DNA from: Hormiphora californensis
Lineage: Eukaryota > Ctenophora > Tentaculata > Cydippida > Pleurobrachiidae
Reading direction: 5' to 3'
Length of the DNA: 64,000 nt
NCBI GenBank assembly: GCA_020137815.1
Contig: CM035352.1
Coordinates: forward strand, 5,066,998 to 5,130,997
The notes under the pieces are model-generated. The model did no database searches. It had not been told where the DNA came from and was given only the letters and a program-made list of their open reading frames with translations. Shown in pieces: positions 22,601-33,600 of this stretch. Numbering within the stretch: position 1 is the stretch's first letter; every line of letters begins with the position of its first letter. A program made the translations under genes and the position numbers.

Positions 22601-25600
22601 CTTTGCATCACCTGCGATTTTGGGTCATGACCGGGCCCCATTAAACTAACCACAACTGATCGAAAAAATTGGTCAAAATGGTTCTAACAAAAACCAGTGT
22701 TCTAGAGAATTGTCTGGCGAACATTTTGGTTGCAAGATTGACTTTCCAAGTCTTACCAATCGTGCAGATATATCGTCGTAAAGTCAAAATACGTGTTCAT
22801 GAAATCCGACCGGGGTTCACGTTTTGAAAAATTCACAAGTGCAAAGTTGCTCGGATCACATTGCATCCCCATAAGAGTTGTAGGAAATTGTCTGGCGGTC
22901 ATTTGGTACCCGGGTTTTTGTCCTAACTCAATGTTTAGAGTGTTTATGACGTCTAAAGAGAGAAATTCAACCAGCATTTTTGAGGGGATCACGTGTCCTC
23001 AACAAATGGGTAAATGATTTGAAATTTACAAGAGCTTCATTGGAACGTCTAAGGTTCATCTTGATACCATGGTTTTTTCCATAGCTCTACGTTTAAGTTG
23101 CGTTATGACTGTAGGAACATGAAGATTTTTTCTATGCTGAGTCTTAGTTGGTATCGGCTCACAACCCCTAATTAGGTGGTCGGTGTCGTGTGTAATCCCA
23201 TGATAATCAGCACAATCGTCCTCAATTTCATTTAGGACACTTGACAGGTTGTTATGACGATTTGGCAAGGCCCCTGTTAAGTGTAGGATACGCAAGTGGC
23301 TGATATCAACCTATCATGCACTAAGATGTTATTCAAGCAGCTATGAGCTCATAACAGGGCAAAATGCAATGCGATACCTGAAACCACTTTTGGGAAAATT
23401 CCAGTTCTGACAGTCATAAGACATTTCACATTGAGCTAGGATAAAAACCCGGGTACCAAAATGACCGCCAGACAATTTCCTACAACTCTTATGAGGGATG
23501 CAATGTGATCCAAGCAACTTTGCACTTGTGAATTTTTCAAAACGTGAAACCGGTCGGATTTCATGAACACGTAATTTTGACTTTACGACGATATCTGACA
23601 ATTGTGTAAGACTTGGAAAGTCAATCTTGCAACCAAAAGTTCGCCAGACAATTCTCTAGAACACTGGTTTTGTTAGAACCATTTTGACCGATTTTTCGAT
23701 CAGTTTTGGTTAGTTTAATGGAGCCCGGTCATGACCCAAAATCGCAGGTGATTGCAAAGACAGTGGGGACACCCTGTAGTATCCAAATCCATTTATTATT
23801 GCTTATTATTCTTATAGATATGCTTATTCCACATAGTAGTTATCCACTGTAATTATTGCTATTCCCACCACCCAGGTCGAGTTAGATCTGAACAACAGAC
23901 GAGTTGCACTGCTGAGGAAGACCTGAGGAAACACCACCCCAATACCTGCCTAGCTTACTATTGACATTACCAAGTCTCAGGTAACACGCCACCCCAATAC
24001 CTCCTAGCTTTACTAATGACATTACAAGTCCCAGGTAATACCTGCCTAGCTTTACATTGACATTAACAAGTCCCAGGTAACACGCCACCCAATACCTGCC
24101 TAGCTTTACTATGGCATTACCAAGTCTCAGGTAATACCTGCCTAGCTTTACTTGACATTACCAAGTCCCAGGTAACACGCCACCCCAATACCTGCCTAGC
24201 TTTACTATTGACATTACCAAGTCTCAGGTAATACCTGCCTAGCTTTACTATTGACATTACCAAGTCTCAGGTAACACGCCACCCCAATACCTGCCTAGCT
24301 TTACTATTGACATTACCAAGTCTTAGGTACAATCACAATCATGAGTTCCCCTCCCTATTTTCCGCCAAAAATATTAAACAACAGATTTAAGGCTGCAAAA
24401 AAGTTGTGTGTTCTTAGTTACTCATATCACATGGCACACATTTACACACAAAAAAAGACAAACACACCAACACAAACCAACACATCTACGTCACATAAAA
24501 TTACTGTTTTTAATTCTCTGGTCCCCTCTCTCTCCTCGCATCACACGCCCTTGGGGCCACCACCACTGGGTGCTGCTCCATTATATAGAGTCACGTAGTG
24601 CTGCGGCGACGGCTGCAGCTGACATCTCCGTGAGATCTTCCTCTGACAAGTTGTTGGTGTTGTCGTGGTGCCCGCCAAGTGAGTCAAATACTGAGGGGAG
24701 GGGAGTGGGTTAGTGGTGTGCGCCAAGTGAGTCAAATACTGAGGGGAGGGGAGTGAGTTAGTAGATACAGAGGGGAGGGAGTGAGTTAGTAGATACAGAG
24801 GGGAGGGGAGTGGGTTAGTAACTACTGAAGGGAGCTGAGGGGAGTGGGTTAGTAGATACAGAGGGGAGGGGAGTGGGTTAGTAACTACAGAAGGGAGCCG
24901 GGAGGGGAGTGGGTTAGTAGATACTTGGGGGAGCTGAGGGGAGTGGGTTAGTAACTACAGAAGGGAGGGGAGTGGTTTAGTAGAAACGGAGGAGAAGTAC
25001 TGTATCGCACGGGGACAGTAAAAGATTCGATATATTAAGTGTTACTCTAAACCACTGGTACCAACCTCCATATGTAAAACACATGTTGACGAAGACGAAC
25101 ATTAGGACGATCGATCTGAAACAAGGGAGTAAAGGTGTAAAGCAGGGGGGTAAAGGTGTAAAGCAGGGGGGTTAAGGGGTAAAGCAGGGGTAAAGCAGGG
25201 GGTAGAGGTGTAAAGCAGGGAGGTAAAGCAGGGGGGTAGAGGGGTAAAGCAGGGGGGTAAAGGTGTAAAGCAGGGGGGTTAAGGTGTAAAGCAGGGGGGT
25301 TAAGGTGTAAAGCAGGGGGGTTAAGGGGTAAATAGCAGCTGAAATGAAACAATCTAATCGGTAAAATGTAAACATATCGTTCGGAGATAAAACTAAACTT
25401 ACAAAATGATAGATTTCATATTGAGGCAGGGATCTTATGGTGCTCTTTTTTAACTCTGACTTGCCTGGGGATACCTTGTCCCTTTTATACTACAACATGC
25501 AGGGAGTGGATTAATGGAATTTGTATCTTACAGTCATGGGATTATGCCCATATAAGGGCAACACGTGATATTGTATCTCACGCGGGATTTGAACAAAGAG

Positions 25601-28600
25601 CAGTATGATGCACAACAATAGAACATAACGTTAAAACTAACACTTTAAAGGACTCGAGATAGGAGCAGAGGGGAGGAGGGGAGGGAGGTGTTGAATTAAT
25701 CTCAACCAAAATAGAAATAAGGAGAAGATTAAAGGTGTTGTTTTTTGTAATGTACACAACATCGCAGAATTCCCAGGGAAGCAATATATCGCCGGCAACT
25801 TCTTCCCATAGATACATATCGCCGGCAAATTTCTCCCATATATCGCGATATTATCGCAAGAATGATAAGTAATCTCCTACCCCTCCCTCTTTCGTACGTA
25901 AAGCAAGAGAGGCTTCTCGATAGGGGGAGGGGTTCGACAAGCACAATAAATATAGCTCGATAATTTATGATCATATAACGGGTGACAACTAAAAATCTGG
26001 ACAATTTTCTGTGAGCTCTAGCGTCGGCCCCGCTTGAGATACAGCTTCAGGCCAGTGATAGAACGATTTTTCAGACAATTTTGAATCATAATTACACAAT
26101 GGGAAAAACTAAAAAGTTCATTTTCATTGCGATATCGCATCATTTCCTCTTGACCCACCAAAGCATGTGTACGGAGATTTGAGATTTCTGTGTGATCAGA
26201 AACGACCTTCCCGATGAGATAAAATTCTCAAATTTGAAATAATGGTTGTTCATGCCATAACCAACATAACTGCCAAGTTTCAACATTTTAGCTGATCAGG
26301 AAGTTGGTTTTCCACTTCATAAATGTTTCGAGAGATCGTCAAAATGGCGATTTCTCAAATTACCTGTAAACTACACTTTGAAGGGTTTGTTACAGATGAT
26401 TCTGTGATTAGAATTGAGATTATCGGAGTGTGAAACAAAGTTAATTTCGTTCAAAATCGTCTGAAAAATCATTTTATCGCTGCCCCGAAGCTGTATCTCA
26501 AAAAGAACAGGCGCTAGAGGTGCTAGAAAAGTGTGTAAATTTCAAGTACTACATGCTTTGGTGGGTCAAGAGGAAATGATGCGATATCGCAATGAAAATG
26601 AACTTTTTAGTTTTTCCCGTTGTGTTATTCTGATTCAAAATTGTCTGAAAAATCGTTCTATCACTGGCCTGAAGCTGTATCTCAAGCGGGGCCGGCGTTA
26701 GAGCTCACAGAAAATTGTCCAGATTTTTAGTTGTCACCCGTTAGTTCCCCTCCTCAAACTGATTTTGAATATATTAGCAATGGATAAAAAGGTACTGAGG
26801 TAAGTTGAGAACTAAGTGAGTTCTAAACTCACTATTGGTGAGTTACTAGTCTTGGTTACGAAGTCACCCATTTACGAACACGCGGTAAATTCATTTACTA
26901 CTTTGGTGGTTCGGTAGATCATTTACTACTCTCTTTCCAAGAAACTGTTTCTTAGAAACAGCTCGTTTGGTCATTATATCAGCACGTCAAAGTAACGTCA
27001 ATCGGGCCTAATAGGTAAAGTTTGACTCATTTGCCCCTCATTTCACCATTAGAGAGATGAGAGATTACGTATCCAGTGTGTGTGTGTGCTAGAGGGGTGA
27101 TTAGTTTTACTTGTTCCTTAACGTCATGAAGTACACAAAAAACTTCCGACTTGTTACGCATCATTCTACGTCACGCCCATTAAATAGGGAGAGGTTTACT
27201 ACAACAATGACCCTACGGGAGCCCTATTATAACCGAGGCTGGTTGTAGTGAGAAACACGGTATTCATACACACTGTTTCGATGAAATACCATCATAAGAT
27301 ACGTTAGCTTGACCAATCACAGCGCTAGAATCTAGATCGTGCTAAACATGTTTACTTTAATAGTTTAGTAGCCGCACACTATCAAACTATGCAAACGGTG
27401 CATCTGCATACCGTTTTTGAAAACATTTTCTCCACTACAATCGCCACTATACACTACAAGAGCCATATATGTAACATGGGGTACCAGAACAGGGTCTAAG
27501 GAATGCTACGAGATTCTCTCTCTGTCAAACTGTTTAAAGTTCAAAGACCTATAAAAATTTCCCTGGACTGCCCCGCATTGAGCATTCTCATTTCCCAACC
27601 TCTTTATTCACTTTTCGTAGGAAATATATTTATCAAATGACTTTGAATAAAACTTAAAAGAATATTTTCTTTTATTCAAAGTCATTTAATGAATTTTATT
27701 CACGCTCCTACGAATTCATTTTACACGGTCGCTTGTAGTGGGAAAACGGTAATGGAAAACGAAGATACAGTAAGACGACGTGCAACCGTGGCCAATCAGT
27801 ACGCTAGTACGTGCTGACACATGAACTTTTTGCCGCGCGTTATGCACCGTGTGTGTCTCATTACTGTATTTCGCGATACCGTATTTTGACTGCAAGCAGC
27901 ACTGTTATACAGCTCTACAGAGCTCTGACTCCATGTTTCTCCCTTGGTAAAATTACTCCCTGAGCTAGCCCCCAATGGCCACTTCGCCCACCATTTACCA
28001 CTTTTTTTTACTCTTTTCCATATCCCCAACCTCCCAACCAACCTCCCAACTAACCCCCCCCCCCCCCAACTTCCCAGGGTTCCCTGCTGTTCAGCTGCAA
28101 TTACCACATGTCAAGTGAGGAACAAAATATTGATCAGTACGTGATCAGTGAGGTGGCATATGTTGCACCAGGCCAGAATCGATTAGACGCATTTACAACC
28201 GACTTTGGAAATCTTGATTATGTAAGTGTATTGGAAACTAACTAATAATTAATTAGAAACTGTTAGTCTTATAAAAATAATTTTAAGTATTGTTCAATAT
28301 AACCAGCTAACTAACTAAGCAGTCAAAATTCGAAACGCTTGAATCAAAAGGAAGGTGACAAATGACAAGAAATACATATATAAATATCGGATCCATAAAT
28401 CGTTTACTCGGAAATTGGAATCATCTCAGCCGACATTTTCAATTAGTAGCTCGACTGAAATGAACTATAATTGTGGTTCTGTCAATTTTATAAAAGCTTG
28501 TATGACGAAATGGCAATTTGAAAAGTGAAGTTTACATGGCAGACAACTTCGTCGCCAATAGTATTGGCCCAATACGTGTTTCAATTTCAATAAATGAACA

Positions 28601-29290
28601 AAAGGAACTTTCATTATGAAACAACTTGTTTCCAAATAATTGTTTGGAAATAAGTTCAAAGTTGTTTCAATTTGTTGTTGCTCTCGGTTCATAATTGGAT
28701 CGATTGAGCTCTACCGTGCCTAGTCAACTATTGAAACTTTCATTATGTACAACAAGTACAGCACTGAACTAGTCAAATTAAGACCTCGTATTATGCTGCT
28801 GGGCTGATCTTTGTGTCTGTACTAATCAGTACACCGCGGTACTGTAACCATGTAATTTGTGTACTACTTGGCAATATATAGCAATTCCTTTGCCTCACTT
28901 TTCTTAGCAAAAAAAGAAACCCCCCCCCTGTGAATTTTGAAATCAAGGAGGGGAGTTTAGTTCAAGACCAAAGTTTGACTCATAATATTTTTCTGCGAGT
29001 TTGTGCGATAGAGTCAGAACTCATAACAATTAAAATGTATAATATTTATCAAAAAATCATTTCCATTATCCGTAATACACCCTTCTCTCTTCAAATTATC
29101 CCCCCTGAAACCCCCTATATATTCTCTAACACCATTTTCTCTCCCCCAGACATTGATTGAAGAGTTTGAAAGCTACCTCCATCGCAGAGGATTAGGAGCT
29201 GAGTTTTCCTCTGCTCTCTTCGAATGGTCCTCTTCCGTTGAGCATTCAAACTATGTTCAACTCCTAAAGAATGTCAGAGACTTTTTGTAG
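13684..29290 (+). CDS. C1QBP: C1QBP / p32 (MAM33 family) mitochondrial matrix protein
   Basis: Five exons with matching phases: 13684-13819, 16309-16463, 18891-19001, 28078-28221, 29150-29290, giving 228 residues (human p32 is 282). p32 is an acidic trimeric doughnut protein of the mitochondrial matrix needed for mitochondrial translation. Seen: a presequence rich in Arg, Ala and Ser (MSALRAALRPVCRMVAGS, with SRRFLSQ near its end); SALSNEIQHE, like the family's LSDEI motif; VELDLNNMTE and FTIDITKSQ strands with an acidic loop between them; LLFSCNYHMS and VISEVAYV; and a C-terminal helix pair ending SNYVQLLKNVRDFL. Intron 1 holds a 2.2-kb foldback and a MITE. Intron 2 holds a mariner-type foldback. 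Intron 3 (9.1 kb) contains a second copy of exons 1-3, so this may be a false duplication. An ATTAAA lies about 105 bp after the stop. Confidence 0.87.
13861..16023. mobile_element. CACGGTG foldback transposon, 2.16 kb, 4-bp TSD (CCAC)
   Basis: Terminal inverted repeats begin CACGGTGCCCCTGAAGGACG, and the two arms are almost perfect reverse complements for about 1.05 kb around a short unique centre (about 14910-14975). The insertion is flanked by CCAC on both sides (13857-13860, 16024-16027). The second copy of this locus shows the empty site with one CCAC (about 21957). A CAC start with a 4-bp TSD fits the CMC (CACTA/Chapaev) group; this assignment is inference. No transposase gene is intact. 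Confidence 0.92.
14985..15299 (+). pseudogene. Captured ORF fragment in the foldback arm (transposon-associated protein)
   Basis: An open frame of about 104 codons ends at TAG 15299; the opposite arm carries the same frame on the minus strand (stop near 14584). It reads RAYYGTSTTTKFHIIEEHL, then LGRPLGMFSEQELENAHSSW and LGRAGLAYNASHV. The pattern of H-x-E...LG-x-(F)SEQ...E..H..(W) resembles a widespread uncharacterised protein linked to invertebrate DNA transposons. There is no start codon at the 5' end, so this is probably a transposase-related remnant. Identification is by remembered pattern only. Confidence 0.5.
16121..16221. mobile_element. hAT-type MITE (CAGGAACCGACC family), C1QBP intron 1
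   Basis: Begins CAGGAACCGACC and ends GGTCGGTTCCTG, with the 8-bp duplication GTGGTGTC on both sides (16113-16120, 16222-16229). Carries the family's central GTCACGTGAC. Present in both copies of the duplicated locus. Confidence 0.9.
17840..17912 (-). tRNA. tRNA-like sequence (Thr-UGU-like), unit 1, probably SINE-derived
   Basis: On the minus strand it folds as a tRNA: a 7-bp acceptor stem GGCGAGG/CCTCGCC, a D stem GCTC/GAGC, and a T arm GTCGG-TTCGAGC-CCGGC with a perfect B box. The anticodon loop is CATGTAA (TGT), but position 33 is A instead of U and the first anticodon-stem pair is A-G. These faults and the tandem context suggest a pseudo-tRNA or SINE head rather than a working gene. Confidence 0.55.
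18175..18247 (-). tRNA. tRNA-like sequence, unit 2
   Basis: Identical to unit 1, one 335-bp period downstream, with the same position-33 fault. Confidence 0.55.
18510..18582 (-). tRNA. tRNA-like sequence, unit 3
   Basis: Identical to units 1 and 2; lies in the truncated third unit. Confidence 0.55.
18945..19345 (+). repeat. Minisatellite built from C1QBP exon 3 end plus splice donor
   Basis: The period is about 56 bp. Each unit repeats CACCCCAATACCTGCCTAGC, then TTTACTATTGACATTACC and AAGTCTCAG followed by GTAACAC, that is, the last 12 or so codons of exon 3 and its 5' splice site. Shorter 39-bp units also occur. The first unit is the real exon end (donor after 19001); the rest lies in intron 3. 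Confidence 0.88.
19488..19970 (+). pseudogene. LINE ORF1-like fragment
   Basis: A 160-residue frame with an RGG-type N terminus (RGRGGRGGRGG), then a coiled-coil segment and EQYNRRSTLIVSGFP, which matches the (E/Q)QYSRRNxLxIxGIP signature of many non-LTR ORF1 RNA-binding proteins. The AEGETSESLK and SDIQALHR segments also fit. It stops after 160 residues, and no reverse transcriptase follows, so it is a truncated relic. It sits between the two copies of the C1QBP/SHMT segment. Confidence 0.6.
20345..21290. repeat. About 20-bp minisatellite (GTGACACCCCATCATACCCC)
   Basis: Roughly 45 tandem units with variants, lying directly before SHMT exon 7b. A much shorter damaged version is at about 13040-13200. 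Reverse-strand frames rich in MGCHGG are translations of it. Confidence 0.93.
21300..21604 (+). CDS. SHMT alternative/paralogous terminal exon 7b, intact copy
   Basis: Read in the phase set by the CCTACAG acceptor it starts (G)AC-GGG, i.e. DGCTIDTLLEKAGLTSNMYE, continues GDIDPEGAPGGVRFGAHPLT, SRGATEDHFRDVAQIV, and ends AEPGSWSDI and stop: about 101 codons covering the SHMT small domain to the C terminus. It begins at the same codon (DG) and the same phase as exon 7 at 11475 but replaces the canonical [16 protein letters not shown] with GDIDPEGAPGG. It may be a mutually exclusive exon, or the last exon of a divergent SHMT paralogue whose front is missing. The other copy is at 13209. Confidence 0.72.
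22053..22159. mobile_element. hAT-type MITE, second locus copy
   Basis: Orthologous to the MITE at 16121-16221, at the same position and with the same flanking GTGGTGTC-like duplication, but with several indels. Confidence 0.8.
22585..23776. mobile_element. Tc1/mariner-type foldback, second locus copy (no nested insertion)
   Basis: Same TA-flanked CAGGGTGTCC ends as 16642-18787. Its length (1192 bp) fits that element minus its 933-bp insertion, so it records the empty state. Confidence 0.87.
23930..24325 (+). repeat. Exon-3-derived minisatellite, second copy
   Basis: Same 56-bp/39-bp units as at 18945-19345, with a different unit order and small indels. Confidence 0.87.
24680..24995. repeat. 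About 29-bp minisatellite (GTAGATACAGAGGGGAGGGG)
   Basis: About ten G-rich units with the shared core GGGGAGTGGGTTAGTA; the first two units begin with CGCCAAGTGAGTCAAATACT instead. Confidence 0.88.
25120..25335. repeat. About 21-bp minisatellite (AGGTGTAAAGCAGGGGGGTA)
   Basis: About ten units; purine-rich plus strand, strongly strand-asymmetric. Confidence 0.9.
25978..26741. mobile_element. TA-flanked foldback element, 0.76 kb
   Basis: Ends ACGGGTGACAACTAAAAATC and its reverse complement, with TA on both sides. Arms of over 180 bp are near-perfect reverse complements, including a GCGATATCGCATCATTTCCT block at about 26130 and again, reversed, at about 26565. The TA target suggests a Tc1/mariner-like origin. 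No coding capacity. Confidence 0.88.
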
Positions 29291-29555
29291 AGAGAGGGAC
29301 ACAGATTCGGAATGAAAGAGACTGATTTTAGGTGTGCGTGCACAAGGGTTGGTCTTTGTGTACCTTTTGATTTTGTAACCCCCTTTTTCTAACTTATTAA
29401 ATCCTGCCACAATATGTTCTCTTTCATTTTGAATCATGGGAGTGGGCGGAATAATTCAAGCAACTAAATTTCACATCGTTAACTAATAAAACGGGTACAA
29501 ATCATAGTGGCTGGGTTACAAGGAAAGCATACCAAGTAAAATTTGCTACTGTAAC

Positions 29556-29827
29556 CAGGGGCGAAGCAAGGCTGAGTCCAGTGGGTCCAGGACCCACTTT
29601 TTGGACGAGAGAGGAGAAGAAAATGAGAAAACTTGCTAAAAAGTGAAAATATCGGCAAAAACAACCAAAAAAAGTGAAAAAATGAACCGATTTTCAATTG
29701 AAAAAGCGAATGCGCGCGAGAAAAAATTATGCGGCAGCGCTGGGTCCGGACCCACCTCGCGCGTTACATTTTCTGCAGCGCTGGACCCAAAATTTTTTTC
29801 GTGAATGAACGCCGCGCACCGCCCCTG
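29556..29827. mobile_element. hAT-type MITE (CAGGGGCG family), 272 bp
   Basis: Ends CAGGGGCG and CGCCCCTG with the 8-bp duplication ACTGTAAC (29548-29555, 29828-29835). Internal inverted GGGTCC-GGACCC blocks. Lies between the convergent C1QBP and ATM genes. Confidence 0.88.
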
Positions 29828-29861
29828 ACTGTAACCCTTGCACTCCACCGTCTTCTATACT

Positions 29862-30003
29862 CCATTTTTTTCAACTGTTCACCCCCTAAAGTCGTGCGCG
29901 GAATTGTTTTGCGCGTTTATCACATGTTAACGTGTAGCGCGCGCCACCCAAATTCTAATTTTTATCAAATTTCAGTTTTTGGGTGAACAGTTGAAAAAAA
30001 TGG
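29862..30003. mobile_element. Short palindromic element (CCATTTTTTTCAACTGTTCA)
   Basis: Terminal 22-24-bp inverted repeats enclosing about 95 bp with GCGCGCC words. Probably a tiny MITE; no clear target duplication. Confidence 0.6.
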
Positions 30004-30659
30004 ACTTTAATTCACCCCTCCCCCAATTTATCACTACGTGTTTCATTTAACGTGTGAGGATATCTCTGTGATATATCATGAATGAGAGAGAATGAACATG
30101 ATGTGATCTTAAAATGTGTTGCCACAGAAAGTCCCAGAAAACTTGGTGTCATGTTCGGAGGGCGCGGTGCCAAAACTACGGTTCGGCACTCACCGCGCGG
30201 TATTCTGGTCCTGCGCGCACTGAAGTCACGTGACCTAAATAAAGGAGATCTATTGGCGGAGAAGGAGGTGTGATGTAATAGGGACTGGTAAATGGTGAAA
30301 ACGGGCAAGGTCGGGGTGTTAGGTGACACTTTCTGTCCTAACCGGTAGTACGTCTACCCGTCGCCCTTACTATCATGGACGGGATTTGGACGGAAATTCA
30401 AGGTCCAAGGATCATGGCCTTTAAGTTTCCTTGAACTTCCGGAAATGACACAATTGGATTCAAGATTTGGATAAATATGAAGTAAAAATAATAAGTTATG
30501 CAATAAAAATACTCCTCGCATTACTTCCTACTTATAGCCGCCTTGGCCCTCTATCGCTTCTCTAGCTCAATCCACTACCACTTCTCTACATCAACAAGTC
30601 GCTTGTCCCTAAATGTCCCTCATTCATAGTGTGAATCACACTCATCAGTACACTGTGAA

Positions 30660-33600
30660 TCACACCCAGGCGTGCCAACCGACAAAGTGCATAGCTAGGT
30701 TTGCTGGGTCTTGGGCCTTAGCCAGAAGATGGTTGACCTGTCCCTCGACACTTAATGCTAGTCCCTCCTCTATGCCAGTCAGTTTCTGTCTGACCTTGTT
30801 TAGCACCCGCTGGGCTTGGCTGTTGTCACCTGGTGGAGAGTGTTGTTATAATAGTGACAAACTGAGCCATGATATTTGTTGTCACTCAACAAGATTGGTT
30901 GGGAATATATTGAGAACTAATGAGTTGTAACAATAGTTTTGTGCAACTGGGTGACCCCTAACAAGCAGGAACCGACCGGACCAAGTCAATAACCAATCAG
31001 AGCTCGTTATTTAGGTCACGTGACTGGTTATCAGCCAATCAGGGACCAATATTTCCTGATTCGGTCGGTTCCTGCTAACAAGACTTACCGGGTGTGTGAT
31101 CTTCTTTCTTCTTCTTCTTCCCTCCTGATGATGATTCCTTTCCCACCACCCAGTTGTAGAGAGGGTCGTGTAGGAACACCTCTAGAATGGATATCAGGAG
31201 TTCCTTACTCGCCTGAATATGGAATTATTGGTAACGGGGGAGCAATACAATAAATTGTATGAATGAAACTATGGTTTTATTGATAAAAGGGGGGTCGGTC
31301 AATATCCCGCGGGGGTATTATACCCCCGCTGAAGTCTGAACTTGACTATGTCCCAATAAACCAAGATAAGATCAGAGATTGAAGGAAATGAGATCCTGCA
31401 GGTTCCACTAAACTGTACCTTGAGGGTGGTCATTACTCGCTCACAGGAGTGTCTGAAGACACCCTCAGTGCCCATCACCCCGAGTCCGTCTACCATATCA
31501 CGGGTCAAACGGAAGGGAACTCTCTCCGGGATCCTCTGGAACTGGCCCTGATACATATTGGGAACATTGGGAATTGTGATGGTCTTGAAAGTAATACAGA
31601 GCTGCTGGATTTTGATAATATTTGAGTCGCCACAATTGTTTATTCAATGTGTAGAATTGCCTAACTTGATTCTTGACGTATAAAACCACTTACCTGATCA
31701 AACGCGATGCCCAGGTCAATATGAATCAACTCCCCTGTCCCCTGATCCAGTAGAATGTTGGCCAAATGCCGGTCTCCCAGACCCACTATATGCCCCACAA
31801 TGCTGGTAGTCGCAAGGGAGCTAGTATAGGCTGCTTGGGCGGTGTACCATTGGGTAGGATTTGGGTATTGTTCCAGGAAGTAATGACGGAAGATTGGTTT
31901 GAATTGAGTTGTCAGTCTCAGGTACTCCTGCAGAATGTTGGGAGACAGATGAATCATTGATGTAATGTCGTAATGAGGGTTTAGGTTGTCCTACTGCAGA
32001 GGAGGGGGAGAACATTCTATTGGTGCCAGGGTACTGAATGAGAATCAGCATGAGACGGGGGCGCACTACATGCTAGCACAATATAAACTACATGCTAGCA
32101 CAATATAAACTACATGTTTGAACATGGTCGCGGGTCTATTACACCTGTATACTCATGATAATAACCTGAACAAGTTTTGACGGATCCTCATCTCTACATT
32201 TCATCATAGCCTTCTTGACATTAGTGTTTGTCATGTCCTTAGGACGGTGTCGGATGTGTGCTGCCTTGTCACCACCGTGGACTAGATAGTTACCAATTGG
32301 TATTGTGTTATCACACCACTCTATCAGGCCCGAGACTTGGGACAGGGGCAGCACCTGGATATTGTGGGTGTTAGAGACGGGGGGAGATCAGGAATTAGCT
32401 GTCAGAGCATTGGCCTGACCCATTCTCGCGCGAGAACTGTGGTCAGAGCATTGGCATGACAGAGGTGATTAGAGAGGGGTTGTTTTACAAATACAATCAG
32501 ACTACAACCTCAAAGTCGCCTAAAAGAAGTGCAGGGAAGTTAGAAAGAGATTAGAAAAGTTCGAGAGACAACGACTTGGTTTACTAAACACACCTTGTAA
32601 GTGCGAATACGAAGGTTGTCCTTTGAAAGTAGAACGTTAGCAGCAGAGAAGAGCTGTTCCATAACCATATCTTGCCTCATGTCATCATTTCCCTGAAATA
32701 TATATGGAGATGCAACTGGGGCCCAATGCCATGGGGGGTTTCCGTTTAGGGTACTGAATTGGGTTGAAGAAGTTCCCTGGTCTACATATCCTCCTTACAG
32801 GAACCGACCGAATCAGGAAATACTGGTCCCTGATAACTGATTGGCTGATAACCAGTCACGTGACCTAAATAACGAGTTCTGATTGGTTGTTTACTTGTTT
32901 CGGTCGGTTCCTGCCTCCTTACCTTCACGAACTGTCTTCTCACAACACCATCAGAACAGTGAGCAAAGGTTGATTTGGGCACATTGATACCACCAGGTGT
33001 TGTGAACCTATTCTCAAATCCAACCAGGGTGGGATACTTTGAATAGTCACCGTTAGCTGTCACCTGTGGGGGGGGGGGGTCTCTGTGTCAGATATAATAA
33101 AGTAGAATAAAGTAGGGGGGAAGTAAAGGGGGGGTGCGACATGTTAATTTTGTTAACTTTGTTAATATTAACATCGAGAAAAGAGGTGATTTATTAACAA
33201 AATTAACAAAAAGTTAACAAACGTTAACAAATGCCATTTATGCCATCTAAATCACCTTTAGCGCGTGTTTTTGGTATTAAACACTTGTTCTGCGAGCAAA
33301 GTTGTTCCTTCTGCACGATTTGCACACCCCTACTACCTCTACTACGGCTTTTCTACAGCGATTTGTTCCATTATGTAAATTTTGATAAAAACTAGCCAAA
33401 CTAAACCGCAATTGAAGTCAATTGACCCTAATCCACATTTTTCAACCCTAAAAACTAAACAAGATTCTTAAACTTAACTTGAAACAAAAAATATCCCAAA
33501 AATCAATTTTTCTAAAAAAACACAAGGATTTGTAGCGAAGCAAATTTTCAATTTTGGACCAAAAAATTGATTTTGGAAATATTTTGTTGTTTTTTTCAAC

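Larger units (their letters stand above)
21782..23980 (+). pseudogene. C1QBP: Second copy of C1QBP exons 1-3 (frame-disrupted)
   Basis: Exon 1 (21782-about 21920), exon 2 (about 22247-22412) and exon 3 (about 23877-23980) match the first copy but contain many one-base gains and losses (for example AACAACAGACGAG in place of AACAACATGACAGAG in exon 3) that destroy the frame. Since the same indel style occurs in introns, these may be consensus errors in an allelic copy rather than gene decay. Confidence 0.75.
20000..24325 (+). repeat. Second copy of the SHMT-3'/C1QBP-5' segment
   Basis: Collinear with 12540-19340: the damaged MITE, a CCATACCCCC-type minisatellite, SHMT exon 7b, C1QBP exons 1-3, the MITE, the mariner-type foldback and the exon-3 minisatellite occur in the same order and orientation. 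It lacks the 2.16-kb CACGGTG foldback and the tRNA-like triplication. Scattered one-base indels distinguish the copies, and each is the better copy in different parts. Confidence 0.9.
24326..28077. other. Intron 3 of C1QBP: minisatellites, one foldback, no gene
   Basis: Contains minisatellites of about 29 bp (24680-24995) and 21 bp (25120-25335) and a foldback (25978-26741). The stretch 26744-28077 has only unremarkable AT-rich DNA with small inverted repeats (for example TCAAATGACTTTGAATAAAA near 27635 against 27675). No supported coding exon was seen. Confidence 0.7.

Noticed and set aside
24618-24700. Possible alternative C1QBP exon reading SSDKLLVLSWCPPSES
   Set aside because: It resembles the p32 strand that exon 4 (28078) already encodes, but the only nearby acceptor gives a stop in the required phase, and the donor lies in a minisatellite unit. 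Exon 3 joins 28078 perfectly.
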